From positions 95,564 to 159,563 of the forward strand of contig NZ_AOCG01000003.1 of assembly GCF_000525795.1 (NCBI RefSeq): a stretch of 64,000 nt of DNA, given 5' to 3'. Below, one piece after another: positions 1 through 8,106 of the stretch; position 1 is the first letter of the stretch; each line of letters starts with the position of its first letter. The stretch comes from Listeria aquatica FSL S10-1188. GTDB lineage: Bacteria; Bacillota; Bacilli; Lactobacillales; Listeriaceae. The notes below the pieces were generated by a model. That model saw only the letters and a program-made list of their open reading frames with translations, searched no databases and was not told the DNA's origin. The translations under genes and the position numbers were made by a program.

Positions 1-250
1 TGTTTTCGATCAAAACAGAAACAATCAGATTCGACCAAGCCAGTTCTCCAGCTTTCTTTTGCTTCTCCTCTTTCACACCAACCACTTTTAGCTTGTAATC
101 AGCCGTTTCTACCCACCTATCTTTCACAAGCTTCTTCTCACTCATCGTAAAATCACGAAATGGTTGGTTTGCATGTTGATATCCCAAAATAAGTAAAACT
201 CCTAGCACTAGAACTACAGGTATCGCTACCAATAATTTGATTTTGCTCAT
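1..250 (-). CDS. Membrane-anchored extracytoplasmic protein, 3' end outside window
   Basis: The protein begins MSKIKLLVAIPVVLVLGVLL, a short basic head followed by one hydrophobic segment (about residues 5-23). A polar region follows that is probably outside the membrane. It is a signal anchor or an uncleaved signal peptide. The stop lies beyond the left edge of the window, so only 83 codons are visible. The start is 2 bases after the stop of the ABC ATPase gene, making it the last visible gene of the peptide/ABC operon. I do not recognise the family. By position it may be an accessory or immunity component, but that is inference. Confidence 0.6.
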   Translation of the reverse strand, partial: MSKIKLLVAIPVVLVLGVLLILGYQHANQPFRDFTMSEKKLVKDRWVETADYKLKVVGVKEEKQKKAGELAWSNLIVSVLIEN

Positions 251-252
251 TT

Positions 253-904
253 TTATACCTCGTCTTGTTTGTTTACCAGTTTTCCATTTTTTATTTCAAT
301 CACTTCATCACAAATATCCTCCAAAAAGAACCGATCATGACTTGTTAAAATTAATGTCGCCCCACCTCCCCTTGCTTCTAGTAATAAGTGTTTTAGATTT
401 TCAACACTCTCTTCATCTAATCCATTTGAAGGCTCGTCTAGAATAAGTAATTCTGGATTTCCTATCAAAGCTTGAGCAAGTCCCACTTTTTGCTTCATCC
501 CAAGTGAAAACCGCTTCACACGCCTTTTATCTTTCGGGTCAAGCCCGACTTTTATTAGCAGTGCGCTAAGCTCCTTATCCGTTATCTGTTCCTCTTTTAG
601 TGCCGCAATCAATTGAAGATTTTTATAGGCGTTGAATTCAAAAACAAGTGAAGGGTTTTCTAGCAATAGTCCTGTAGAAACAGGAAAGCGTTTTTCAGCC
701 AAAATTGGCTCACCGCAAACTTCTACTTTCCCATCGCTTAACCGAATCAATCCTAGAATGGCCCGTAAAAGCATTGTTTTCCCCGAACCATTTGTCCCTC
801 TTAATCCGTATATCGCTCCTTTTTGCAAGGTTAATGTGATCCCTTCTAGTACCGTTTGTCCTCTTATTTTTTTTTGTCACATTAAACAACTTAATATAAT
901 CCAT
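253..904 (-). CDS. ABC transporter ATP-binding protein (one frameshift)
   Basis: This is a single-domain ABC ATPase of about 216 residues. Visible motifs are Walker A (GTNGSGKT), the signature FSLGMKQK and Walker B with LLILDEPSNGLD. The start MDYIKLFNVTKK at 904 is in a different frame from the rest. A run of nine T at 867-875 carries one base too many, and removing it joins the two parts smoothly. The gene lies 6 bases after the last permease gene and 2 bases before the membrane-anchored protein. It very likely energises the three permease-like proteins upstream, either for export of the secreted peptide or for self-protection. The family call is firm; the substrate is inferred from context. 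Confidence 0.85.
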
Positions 905-910
905 GTTTTC

Positions 911-1635
911 CTACTTTCTCAAGATGTCTTTTTGCCTGTAGATAAAAATAGCAAGATAAGTAAGTAATAAAAATACAAAGAGTGCCATAAACAGCATTTT
1001 AATACGTGTTAGTTCCGTATAATCTATCCATCGACTACTGAACGTAGCATTAACAATAGAGTAAAACAGATAAAATCTTGTGGACAAAATCAGAATGATA
1101 CATGTGAGTAAAAGCGCTGAAATAGTGTTAAAAACAAGCTGGAAAACGACTCCTAAAACATTACATAGTAAGAGCGCAAGCAACAAGAAAGCAAGTTCTT
1201 CCAATTGATTTAAGCTATACTGCCTAGTTTTAAAAAAGTGAAAACACGACATTTAAACTAACAAATACAAGCCAATATATCCCTGCAAAACTCATAACAG
1301 TAAGTAACCTACTGATGATGATTATTCGGCGATTCATCCCGTTTGCAATAAACACGGCTTTATCTTGCTGTTCTTCTCGACCAAGATAATTATAAAGATG
1401 GAAAAACTGGATAAAATAAAAAGCAAAACCAGAGGATGGGAAATTGATAAAAGTTATTATCTAAATCTACTTTTGAAGGACCGCTTAACCATTTGTCCAG
1501 TAGATTTTCATTCTCACCTGCGCCAGTAGCCTGCAGAAACATAAGCATAAGCAACAAAATGAATGAGCATACAATTTTCCATCTCTCCCGTAAAAAATAA
1601 ACACTTATTTCTTGCTTATAAAGTTTGAAAATCAT
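911..1635 (-). CDS. ABC-2-like membrane permease subunit (third; two frameshifts)
   Basis: This integral membrane protein is about 240 residues once two one-base insertions are removed, in the A run near 1418-1422 and the A run near 1236-1241. The N-terminus MIFKLYKQEISVYF is a short cytoplasmic stretch leading into several hydrophobic segments, and the C-terminus ends in a basic tail after the last segment. No soluble domain is visible. The start overlaps the stop of the preceding permease by four bases, so translation is probably coupled. The layout (cytoplasmic head, about six membrane segments) matches ABC-2 type permeases, but no diagnostic motif is present. Confidence 0.6.
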
Positions 1636-2338
1636 TTTTTCACATCTTTCTTATAAAAAATCACCAAAATACAAGCAAGAAGCAGACACACTTTCCCAAT
1701 GATTTCAAGTTGTTCCGTTAATTGAATGGTGAGATCAAAATTCGTGATTTTCGCAAATGTTATTTTCCAAAAAAAAGCTTGAACCAAGTTTTCCTGATAT
1801 AAAAAGAGCATCACAAACGAGTATTGAATAAGTGAGTATCAAGGCCATTCCCTTGTTTTTAATTAGGATAAGGAAAAATAAATAAAGAAGTGCTAACAGT
1901 AAAAAAGGCTTCAAGCCAAATTAAAGCATATGAACCGCCCACTACCAGTAAATCAAGCCCTTGTAAATGGAGAAGTATATATAGATAAAATGTATATTGC
2001 AAAATGCACGGTAGTAAAATGACTACGAATGCTATGACAAATTTGATAAAATGAAAAGTTAAATAAAGTTGCCTTTTCCTGTAAATAGCCATTTCTAGAA
2101 CACTCACATCAGGCAAAATGGCTAGAAAGATGAGTAAACAAGGAATAAAAACAAACAGGATGCTGGCTAAAGGATTTAAGGCTATTAAAACTTGCACATC
2201 CATAAGAGCAGCACTCGACTCTGCCTGCAAAAAGGTGAAAATGAAATAAAGAGTGGTGAGACCACCAAAAACCAAATAAATTCCGTAAAAACGAGACAAG
2301 CGGATTCTTGCAAATTTCAAGCTCTCAAAATGCTTCAT
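1632..2338 (-). CDS. ABC-2-like membrane permease subunit (second; two frameshifts)
   Basis: This is a hydrophobic protein of about 234 residues starting MKHFESLKFARIRLSRFYG, a basic head followed by about six membrane segments. Two short frame changes between 1814 and 1870 split it. The two parts have the same character and join at a plausible place. Its start lies inside the end of the first permease gene (overlap 2325-2338). With its neighbours it forms an unusual set of three different permease-like genes for one ATPase. The permease assignment rests on topology and context. Confidence 0.6.
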
Positions 2339-3129
2339 TATTTTTAACTCCACGAACGTATAGAAATAGTGTGACCAAAAAAAGGATTCCCCCATAAAGA
2401 ACGATCGCTAAAAAGCTTTTATCATACGTTGTGATCGCTTCTGGCAAAAAGCCAAAAGGAGATAGAGCCATATTTTTCATGACAAATGAGTTCGCCGCAA
2501 TACTTAAAAGTTGTAAGCAAAAAGGAAGCAGTAAAATCACCATTTTATTTTTTATATAAAAGGAAGCTGCAAGCGCAAAAGTCACAAATAGTCCTGCAAA
2601 TACAAAGCTAATGGCAATATTGAAAAGAGCATATACAAGAGGATGTGCATAAAATAAATGGGGAAATAAATCACCACTTCCTTCATAAATTCCAAGGTTC
2701 ACATTGATAAGCGGATCTGGTTTTAAGTTTGGAAGTAATAAAAAACAACCAATCAAATCTATAATCAGTGGGAGTGCAACAACAACTGCACCCGTTAAAA
2801 AAGTTTTCAAGAACAGCATCGAAAAGTATTTTTTTCGCGAGGAAGTCAGTAATACATAGCAAATCAAATGGTTTCTTTTATCTTCTAAAAAAATAGTCGA
2901 GGCAGAAAGCGAAGCGATAATCGGCAAAAGTAGATAAAAAAGGAGCATTAAAAGCGCTTGTACCTGAAAAGTCCATTGAAAGCCAGGCAGTATATGGAGT
3001 AAAAGTGACATGTTTTTTAACAGACAATCCGTAAACTTTTAAAAGGTGAGCACTAACAATTGCTAAACCTATCAAAAGGGCGAACAGTCGCTGATTTGTC
3101 TGTAATCTCAGCTTTAAAAAATGGGTCAT
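2325..3129 (-). CDS. ABC-2-like membrane permease subunit (first; one frameshift)
   Basis: This membrane protein is about 267 residues after removal of one base from the six-base run at 3012-3017. The N-terminus MTHFLKLRLQTNQRLFALL gives a first membrane segment. A second follows at LLMLLFYLLLPIIASLSAS, then a charged cytoplasmic loop (FLEDKRNHLICY) and four more segments. The EDKRN loop after the second segment is the pattern seen in ABC-2 permeases that act with a separate ATPase. It is the first gene after the secreted peptide, with a gap of about 150 bases. Confidence 0.65.
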
Positions 3130-3277
3130 CGATATTGTTTTCCTCGTTTCTTGGTGTGTTAAATGGACATTATTAAAACAAATGATGAGTGCTTAGTAGC
3201 TTATCATCGTCTTGAATCTGGACTCCATACCCCCCACATAGCAAAAGATTCAAATCTCGCAGATTCAACTCTTACTT

Positions 3278-3614
3278 TTATTGGATAATAGTTATTCCAT
3301 TCAAGCGCCTTATTGTATAAATGTAGTGATTTCCCAATCGTTGTTTATAAACATGTCCATCTGATACGTCTTTCCCATCGCCAAGTGCAGCCCAAAATTT
3401 AGCATAGGTATTCAAACTACTCCCTGTGACTTTATTGTAATAGGCACTGGTGTTAAACTTCATTCTTGCTGGAGAATGGTCATAAGGACTCCAAAATCTG
3501 TACTCATTATGCCATCTTGTATCTGCTGTATTTCCTTTAGCAAAAGCAGTTATCGAGCCACTAATAACTAATAATAAAAGACCTAGCATAACTAATAATC
3601 TAATTTTTTTTCAT
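3278..3614 (-). CDS. Small secreted peptide, bacteriocin-like (possible lactococcin 972 type; one frameshift)
   Basis: After removing one base from the eight-T run at 3604-3611, the frame gives a 111-residue precursor. It starts MKKIRLLVMLGLLLLVISGS and ends its signal peptide at AFA, a good signal peptidase I site. The mature part, about 86 residues, has no cysteine and is rich in Tyr, Trp, His and Lys. It contains WSPYDHSPARMKF and KFWAALGDGK, which loosely resembles the S-Y-x-H layout of lactococcin 972 peptides. A strong ribosome site (AGGAGG) precedes the start. It sits just upstream of an ABC operon, as expected for a bacteriocin with export or immunity functions. Secretion is well supported; bacteriocin activity is inferred. 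Confidence 0.6.
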
Positions 3615-3684
3615 GTTGCTTCATCTCCTCCTGATGGTATTATTGTTATGTATTATCTAGATTAAGCTCTCACAATTGTTTTGA

Positions 3685-3713
3685 ATTATACATGCCCTCA
3701 TTCAATAAAGCAA
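3685..3713 (-). promoter_or_regulatory. Sigma-A promoter of the secreted-peptide operon
   Basis: On the minus strand TTGCTT (3708-3713) and a perfect TATAAT (3685-3690) are separated by 17 bases. They lie about 70 bases upstream of the peptide start. Confidence 0.65.
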
Positions 3714-3804
3714 TACCTTCCTTTAGTTGAAAATGGCTTTATAACACCATTTAAAAGCACATAAAATTAGATTTTTTTTTTTGCGTATTTCTCATCCAAA
3801 GGTA

Positions 3805-3843
3805 TAAAAAAAGCTCTAAAAATTAGTGTTTAATTTTTAGAGC
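3805..3843 (-). terminator. Rho-independent terminator of the HAD gene
   Basis: An inverted repeat, GCTCTAAAAATTA against its complement (3813-3843), is followed on the minus strand by a T tract. It lies directly after the stop of the HAD gene and insulates the peptide operon. Confidence 0.8.
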
Positions 3844-3854
3844 GAAATTTTTAT

Positions 3855-4493
3855 TTAATTGGCAAAAACTTCTTCCAAAGGAATGGAATCAAAATCTGGA
3901 AAAACTGGTACTCCTTCTGGAAATTGGATGTTCGCCGTCGCGGCATTTGGAACAGCCAAGACTTTCAATCCAGCTTTTTGCGCTGCGATGACGCCATTTA
4001 GTGAATCTTCTACGGCATAAATATGTTTACTGCCTAATTTTGCCGCTGCTTGAAGGTAAAGCGCTGGGTCTGGCTTTATTTGTTTCACATCATCAGCTGT
4101 TTGGATGGTTGTAAAATGTGAAAACAAATGAAATTTCTTCAAAATTGGTTCTACCCATTCTCGCCCAGAACTCGTGGCAAGGCCAATCTTAAAGCCATCT
4201 GAAACCGCATAATCAAAAACTCGCTCAAAACCTGGTCGAAGCTCTAACTGCAGAATCCCATTTGAAAGCTCCTCCGAAACATGTGACGTAAAAGCTTCCA
4301 CATCAAACTGACCATTTGTAGCTTCCGTTAAATAATGATGCAGTGGCTCTTCTGTCGTTCCAATGATCTGCTCATATATCGCAGCTGGAACTTCAATTCC
4401 ATATGTTTCTTTCACATATTTCATTGTCGCGTCATGCCATAAATTCTCCGTGTCAATCATCGTTCCGTCAAAATCAAAAATAATTGCCTTCAA
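3855..4493 (-). CDS. HAD-family phosphatase, beta-phosphoglucomutase-like (YhcW type)
   Basis: This is a 212-residue cytoplasmic protein. HAD motif I is FDFDGTMIDTE (residues 6-16), motif II is ATSSG, motif III is the Lys of KQIKPDP and motif IV is VEDSLNG. A helical cap lies between motifs I and II. This is subclass I, as in phosphoglycolate phosphatases and beta-phosphoglucomutases; B. subtilis YhcW is the closest type I recall. The natural substrate cannot be read from the sequence. The gene is transcribed alone and ends in its own terminator. Confidence 0.85.
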   Translation of the reverse strand: MKAIIFDFDGTMIDTENLWHDATMKYVKETYGIEVPAAIYEQIIGTTEEPLHHYLTEATNGQFDVEAFTSHVSEELSNGILQLELRPGFERVFDYAVSDGFKIGLATSSGREWVEPILKKFHLFSHFTTIQTADDVKQIKPDPALYLQAAAKLGSKHIYAVEDSLNGVIAAQKAGLKVLAVPNAATANIQFPEGVPVFPDFDSIPLEEVFAN

Positions 4494-4583
4494 ATCGCAC
4501 TTCCTCCTTTTCAGGTGAAATCATTTTTATTATAACATAGACCTAATTACTTTTCTTTCATTATAAAAACCCAAAAATCAGGG

Positions 4584-4641
4584 TTGCAATTTCCTCAAAA
4601 AACGAATATTATAATATAGTAATCATTAATTGTTCGTAAAT
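4584..4641 (+). promoter_or_regulatory. Promoter with tandem inverted PurR boxes
   Basis: A promoter TTGCAA (4584-4589), 17 bases, TATTAT (4607-4612) precedes the purine permease. Two sequences close to the Bacillus PurBox (AWWWCCGAACWWT) flank it in opposite orientation: 4598-4610 (two mismatches) and 4629-4641, reverse strand (one mismatch). The gap is 18 bases. B. subtilis PurR sites are paired inverted boxes about 16-17 bases apart. No purine riboswitch core was seen. Confidence 0.6.
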
Positions 4642-4667
4642 GATATTAAAGGGAGTGTCCAAGTCTT

Positions 4668-5960
4668 ATGTTTCGATTAAAAGAAAACGGAACGGATGTG
4701 AAAACAGAAATTGTTTCAGGCTTTACTACGTTCTTAACGATGGTTTACATTATTGTTGTAAACCCTGCTATCCTTTCTGCCGCAGGTGTTCCATTTAATA
4801 CTGTCTTCATGGCAACTATCATCTCTGCCGTTGTAGGTACGCTATGGATGGCCCTTTTTGCCAACTATCCAATTGCCATCGCACCAGGTCTTGGTATGAA
4901 TGCTTACTTCGTGACAGTCGTCACCACCCAAAAAATGGATTATTCTGTTGCTTTTGCTGCAGTTTTTGTGGCTGGTATCATTTTTCTTATCTTATCGCTA
5001 ACACCTTTTCGCGAAAAAATCATTACGGCGATTCCACACAATTTAAAAGCTGGGATTACAGCCGGAATTGGTCTTTTTATCGCATTTTTAGGTTTTCGTA
5101 TGACAGGAATCATCGTCAAAAACGATTCCAACTTAGTTGGACTAGGCAACCTACATTCGCCTGAAGCATTACTCGCTATAGTAGGACTTTTAATCACACT
5201 GATATTTCTTGCATTGAATGTCAAAGGCGCTTTATTTATCGGAATGATCGCTACAGGAATTATTTCTTTCTTCACAGGCGAACTTAAATTTACAGATGGC
5301 TTTGTCAAATTACCACCAATGCCAGAATTTGTTTTCACTAATCCGATTCATGCCTTTTCAGATGTCATCTCACATAGTTTGTACGCCGTCATTCTCTCGT
5401 TCCTGTTAATCACAATTTTTGATACCACAGGAACAATGATCGGGGTTGCTAAAAAAGCAGGCTTGATGAAAGGCGAATCGCTACCTAATGCCAAACAAGC
5501 ATTGTTAGGGGATGCGATCGCAACAACTGTCGGTTCAGTTTTTGGTACAACACCAACAAGTGCATACGTTGAATCCTCAGCTGGTGTAGCTACTGGTGGG
5601 CGTACAGGACTTACGACACTTACAGTTTCCATTTTGTTTGTTGTCTCCGCTTTTTTTGCACCGCTTGTTGGCGCTGTTTCTGGTATTTCCGCTATTACTG
5701 CCCCAGCACTTATCATTGTTGGAAGCATGATGATTGGCGCTGTAAAAGAAATTGACTGGGACACATTAGATGAAGCTTTCCCAGCTTTCCTTGTCATCCT
5801 TGCGATGCCACTTACGTCAAGTATCGCGATTGGCCTTGCTTTCGGCTTTATCTCGTACCCAGTTCTTAAAGTCTTCACTGGTAAATGGCGTGAACTGAAC
5901 TGGTTCCTCATTTTGATCGCTATTTTATTCTTTATTCTTGTGGCTTTCTTGCCCCATTAA
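4668..5960 (+). CDS. NCS2-family guanine/hypoxanthine permease (PbuG/PbuO type)
   Basis: This is a 430-residue membrane protein of the AzgA/PbuG branch of nucleobase:cation symporters. The N-terminus ENGTDVKTEIVSGFTTFLTM and the motif PIAIAPGLGMNAYF are characteristic. The conserved segment TTPTSAYVESSAGVATGGRT forms part of the substrate site. About 12-14 membrane segments are apparent. It likely imports guanine, hypoxanthine or adenine with protons. A ribosome site (AAAGGGAG) lies upstream, and the promoter carries PurR-type boxes, which fits control by purine supply. It is monocistronic, with a short hairpin after the stop. Which purine it prefers is not resolved. Confidence 0.9.
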   Translation: MFRLKENGTDVKTEIVSGFTTFLTMVYIIVVNPAILSAAGVPFNTVFMATIISAVVGTLWMALFANYPIAIAPGLGMNAYFVTVVTTQKMDYSVAFAAVFVAGIIFLILSLTPFREKIITAIPHNLKAGITAGIGLFIAFLGFRMTGIIVKNDSNLVGLGNLHSPEALLAIVGLLITLIFLALNVKGALFIGMIATGIISFFTGELKFTDGFVKLPPMPEFVFTNPIHAFSDVISHSLYAVILSFLLITIFDTTGTMIGVAKKAGLMKGESLPNAKQALLGDAIATTVGSVFGTTPTSAYVESSAGVATGGRTGLTTLTVSILFVVSAFFAPLVGAVSGISAITAPALIIVGSMMIGAVKEIDWDTLDEAFPAFLVILAMPLTSSIAIGLAFGFISYPVLKVFTGKWRELNWFLILIAILFFILVAFLPH

Positions 5961-5965
5961 CCCTG

Positions 5966-5994
5966 AAGCGCCTGTAAAAGTTGCAGGCGCTTTT
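5966..5994 (+). terminator. Hairpin terminator after the purine permease
   Basis: AAGCGCCTG pairs with CAGGCGCTT around a 9-base loop and is followed by only four T, so it is a weak terminator. Confidence 0.55.
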
Positions 5995-6058
5995 AGCTGG
6001 ACAAAGCTGGGCACATTTGCTATAAAGAAAGTAATCTCTAGAAAAGGATGTCATCGCT

Positions 6059-6325
6059 TTGTACTTAAAATCATTTCTTGCAGGAATCGGTATAGCTGTG
6101 CTTACTTTCCTTGCAAGCTTCTTACTTCCCAATTATACGCTCGCTACGATGTTCTCCTTTGTAGCTATGCTGCTAATCTTTATTTCAATTGCTTGTTCTG
6201 CCTTCGTCTCACTTGGCGGACGTAGTAACCGTGAAGCACGCAGCAAACAGCTTCGCTGGAGCATCATGCTTTTCTTGGCGGCTGTTCCCAACTTTATTGG
6301 ATTCATTGTTAGCTACTATCTCTAA
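6059..6325 (+). CDS. Small three-segment membrane protein (DUF5316-like)
   Basis: This is an 88-residue protein starting at TTG, 8 bases after AAAGGATG. It has hydrophobic segments at about residues 5-25, 30-50 and 70-87. A basic cytoplasmic stretch (GGRSNREARSKQLRW) separates the second and third. It resembles the small DUF5316 membrane proteins of Bacillus and Listeria, but the match is by pattern only. Function is unknown. It ends at a bidirectional terminator. Confidence 0.6.
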   Translation: MYLKSFLAGIGIAVLTFLASFLLPNYTLATMFSFVAMLLIFISIACSAFVSLGGRSNREARSKQLRWSIMLFLAAVPNFIGFIVSYYL

Positions 6326-6331
6326 ACAAAT

Positions 6332-6386
6332 AAAGCCATTCTATTTTCATCCTAATCGGAATGAAAGTAGAATGGCTTTTTCTTTT
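6332..6386. terminator. Bidirectional terminator
   Basis: AAAGCCATTCTA-type arms (6332-6350 and 6361-6379) form a long stem with A/T tracts on both sides. It serves the small membrane protein gene on plus and the PfpI gene on minus. Confidence 0.85.
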
Positions 6387-6905
6387 TTAATCAAAAGCAG
6401 CAATGAAAGCTTTTAAATAATCCGGTAAATCCGGCGGACGCCGACTCGAAACAATATGTCCATCTGTTACAACCGGCTTATCATGCCAAATTGCTCCCGC
6501 ATTAGTTAAATCATCTTTAATGCCTGGCGTGCTCGTTACATTGACACCCTTTAAAATACCCGCAGATGCAAGAACCCAGCCCGCATGACAAATTTGTCCG
6601 ATTGGTTTTTTCTGTTCATCAAAATAGCGAACAAAATCTAAAACTTCATCGAAACGACGTAGTTTATCTGGAGACCAGCCGCCCGGAACAATGATCGCAT
6701 CGTATTCTTCTTTTTTAATATCTTGAAAAGCAAAATCTGATGTCGCAGGTACCCCGTATTTTCCGTGGAATACACGTCCTTTTTCTTCCCCTACAAGATC
6801 TACTGTTGCACCCGCTTCTCTAAGTCGCAAAACCGGATACCATAATTCTAGATCTTCGAAGTCATCGCTTATAAGAGCAATAATTTTTTTACCCGTTAAA
6901 GTCAT
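6387..6905 (-). CDS. DJ-1/PfpI-family protein (YfkM/YraA type)
   Basis: This is a 172-residue class I glutamine-amidotransferase-like protein. The nucleophile elbow is IGQICHAGW with Cys near residue 104 followed by His. VPGG and DFEDLE near the start fit the PfpI subgroup. Family members act as glyoxalase III / general stress proteins or weak peptidases; B. subtilis YfkM is a general stress protein. The start MTLTGKKIIAL follows a GGGGG-rich ribosome site. The specific activity is not deducible. Confidence 0.85.
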   Translation of the reverse strand: MTLTGKKIIALISDDFEDLELWYPVLRLREAGATVDLVGEEKGRVFHGKYGVPATSDFAFQDIKKEEYDAIIVPGGWSPDKLRRFDEVLDFVRYFDEQKKPIGQICHAGWVLASAGILKGVNVTSTPGIKDDLTNAGAIWHDKPVVTDGHIVSSRRPPDLPDYLKAFIAAFD

Positions 6906-6977
6906 TCTATCAGCCCCCTTCTCCTAGTTTTAGTATAACAGGAGCCAATCCTGAACAAAAATCATCTGTTTACAACA

Positions 6978-7237
6978 AAAAAAAATACGCTGGACAAAAT
7001 GTCCAGCGTCGCCATCATGCTCGAGTGTCTATGCATAACGGGATGAGGCATAGACAGAGACTACATGGCAAATGAGATGAATGAAAACAAATAATGGTTC
7101 GGTGTTAAAACAGATGATTAACAAAATGTTAATCTATTGGAAGATGGATACACCGAAAGCCACTATAACCATGATAGGGTCTTATCCCCATGAAAATCAA
7201 AAAAAAATTTTTAACTTTCATCGGGATAAAACTCTAT
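6978..7237 (-). ncRNA. Putative independent small RNA, unclassified
   Basis: A minus-strand transcription unit of about 260 bases with no convincing ORF. A good promoter (TTGATT, 16 bases, TACAAT) would start transcription near 7237. The RNA would open with a strong hairpin (7182-7229; TTATCCC-x-ATGAAA arms, 13 pairs, one mismatch) and contain a perfect 8-pair stem (7027-7055, GTCTATGC/GCATAGAC). It ends at a textbook terminator (stem ACGCTGGAC/GTCCAGCGT at 6987-7009, then nine T). I could not match it to 6S, tmRNA, SRP or RNase P RNA. A short antisense ORF (7081-7323, plus strand) has no ribosome site. Confidence 0.5.
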
Positions 7238-7243
7238 ATATTC

Positions 7244-7271
7244 ATTGTACTATTCTTCTTAAAAAAATCAA
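7244..7271 (-). promoter_or_regulatory. Promoter of the putative small RNA
   Basis: On the minus strand TTGATT (7266-7271), a 16-base spacer and TACAAT (7244-7249) lie just ahead of the 5' hairpin. Confidence 0.55.
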
Positions 7272-7404
7272 GTGTCTAATTTGTGGATTTTTTGTGACAA
7301 TCCAAAAAACACTTCGAAAATAAAAGAATAATCGTACACCAGAACATTCTACCTAATTGTCTAATAAAAATCCAGTAAAAAGACTTGTCCACAATAAAAG
7401 GTCA

Positions 7405-7596
7405 TCAATCAAAGATTTCGATGAACATCCAACTTAAAATCGCAACAACTGGAATCAGTACCCAAAACTGTCCGCCTAAAAAAGAACCTGTACGTTTTGG
7501 TTGATGTTTGAGATCATAAACTTGCTGTTTTAAATCAAGAACCTCTAACTCTAAGTCTTGCACTTTATCCTCTAATTCATAAAGACGTTCTTCCAT
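7405..7596 (-). CDS. Small coiled-coil, tail-anchored membrane protein
   Basis: This is a 63-residue protein starting MEERLYELEDKVQDLELEV. Residues 1-35 form a clear heptad coiled coil. A polar linker follows and one C-terminal membrane segment (FWVLIPVVAILSWMFIEIF). The start at 7596 is chosen because AGGGAGG lies 8 bases upstream; a longer reading frame lacks a ribosome site. Function unknown. Confidence 0.7.
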   Translation of the reverse strand: MEERLYELEDKVQDLELEVLDLKQQVYDLKHQPKRTGSFLGGQFWVLIPVVAILSWMFIEIFD

Positions 7597-7684
7597 TTTT
7601 GCTAACCTCCCTTTTCTATCTATTTTTATTATAGCTAAGCAACGTCTCGATAGAATCCTTCTTAAGGCTGATTTTCCACAAGCA

Positions 7685-7722
7685 AAAGCGGCATGTCTCC
7701 TGCAAGAGAGACATGCCGCTTT
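7685..7722 (-). terminator. Terminator after the SufT-like gene
   Basis: AAAGCGGCATGTCTC pairs perfectly with its complement around an 8-base loop, followed on minus by TTTT. The 15-pair stem lies 8 bases after the stop. Confidence 0.85.
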
Positions 7723-7730
7723 AGATTTAT

Positions 7731-8039
7731 TTAACGAATTCCAAGTGCGATCTTCGCATAACGTGACATTCGTTCCTTTGTCCAAGGCGGATTCCAAACG
7801 ATATCGACATGTGTATCTTTCACTTCTGGAATATCAGCGAGTGCCGCATGAACTTGATCTGTTAAAATACCGGCAAGTGGACATCCCATTGTTGTAAGAG
7901 TCATCGTAACCGTACACAGTCCGTCCTCATCCAAATCAACATCATAAACAAGACCGATATTCACAATATCTATTCCAAGTTCTGGGTCAATTACTTGCTC
8001 CAGTGCACCCATAATATTTTCTTTAAGTTCCTCATCCAT
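7731..8039 (-). CDS. MIP18/DUF59-family Fe-S assembly protein (SufT/YitW type)
   Basis: This is a 102-residue protein of the metal-sulfur cluster assembly (DUF59) family, with the signature VIDPELGIDIVNIGLVYDV, the conserved Cys in TTMGCPLAG and VWNPPWTKERMS. SufT-type proteins help mature Fe-S proteins. The start MDEELKENIM at 8039 follows AAAGGAGG. Its neighbours are homologues of B. subtilis YitV and YitU, so the yitU-yitV-yitW order is conserved. Confidence 0.88.
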   Translation of the reverse strand: MDEELKENIMGALEQVIDPELGIDIVNIGLVYDVDLDEDGLCTVTMTLTTMGCPLAGILTDQVHAALADIPEVKDTHVDIVWNPPWTKERMSRYAKIALGIR

Positions 8040-8106
8040 GAAGAGCGAACCTCCTTTTGGCTGTTTGTAGAGACATTGTAACACAACTTCCAGTGATTTT
8101 CATCAC

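Noticed and set aside
3163..3288. 41-codon plus-strand open frame between the peptide and permease genes
   Set aside because: No ribosome site, and it runs into the stop region of the peptide gene on the other strand.
4494..4667. Purine riboswitch upstream of the permease
   Set aside because: No conserved purine aptamer core was found; PurR boxes explain the control better.
6978..7237. 6S RNA or tmRNA
   Set aside because: No 6S central bubble or tmRNA tag and tRNA-like ends could be made out.
7081..7323. 80-codon plus-strand open frame
   Set aside because: No ribosome site, lysine/isoleucine-rich composition from AT-rich DNA, and it lies antisense to the structured small RNA candidate.
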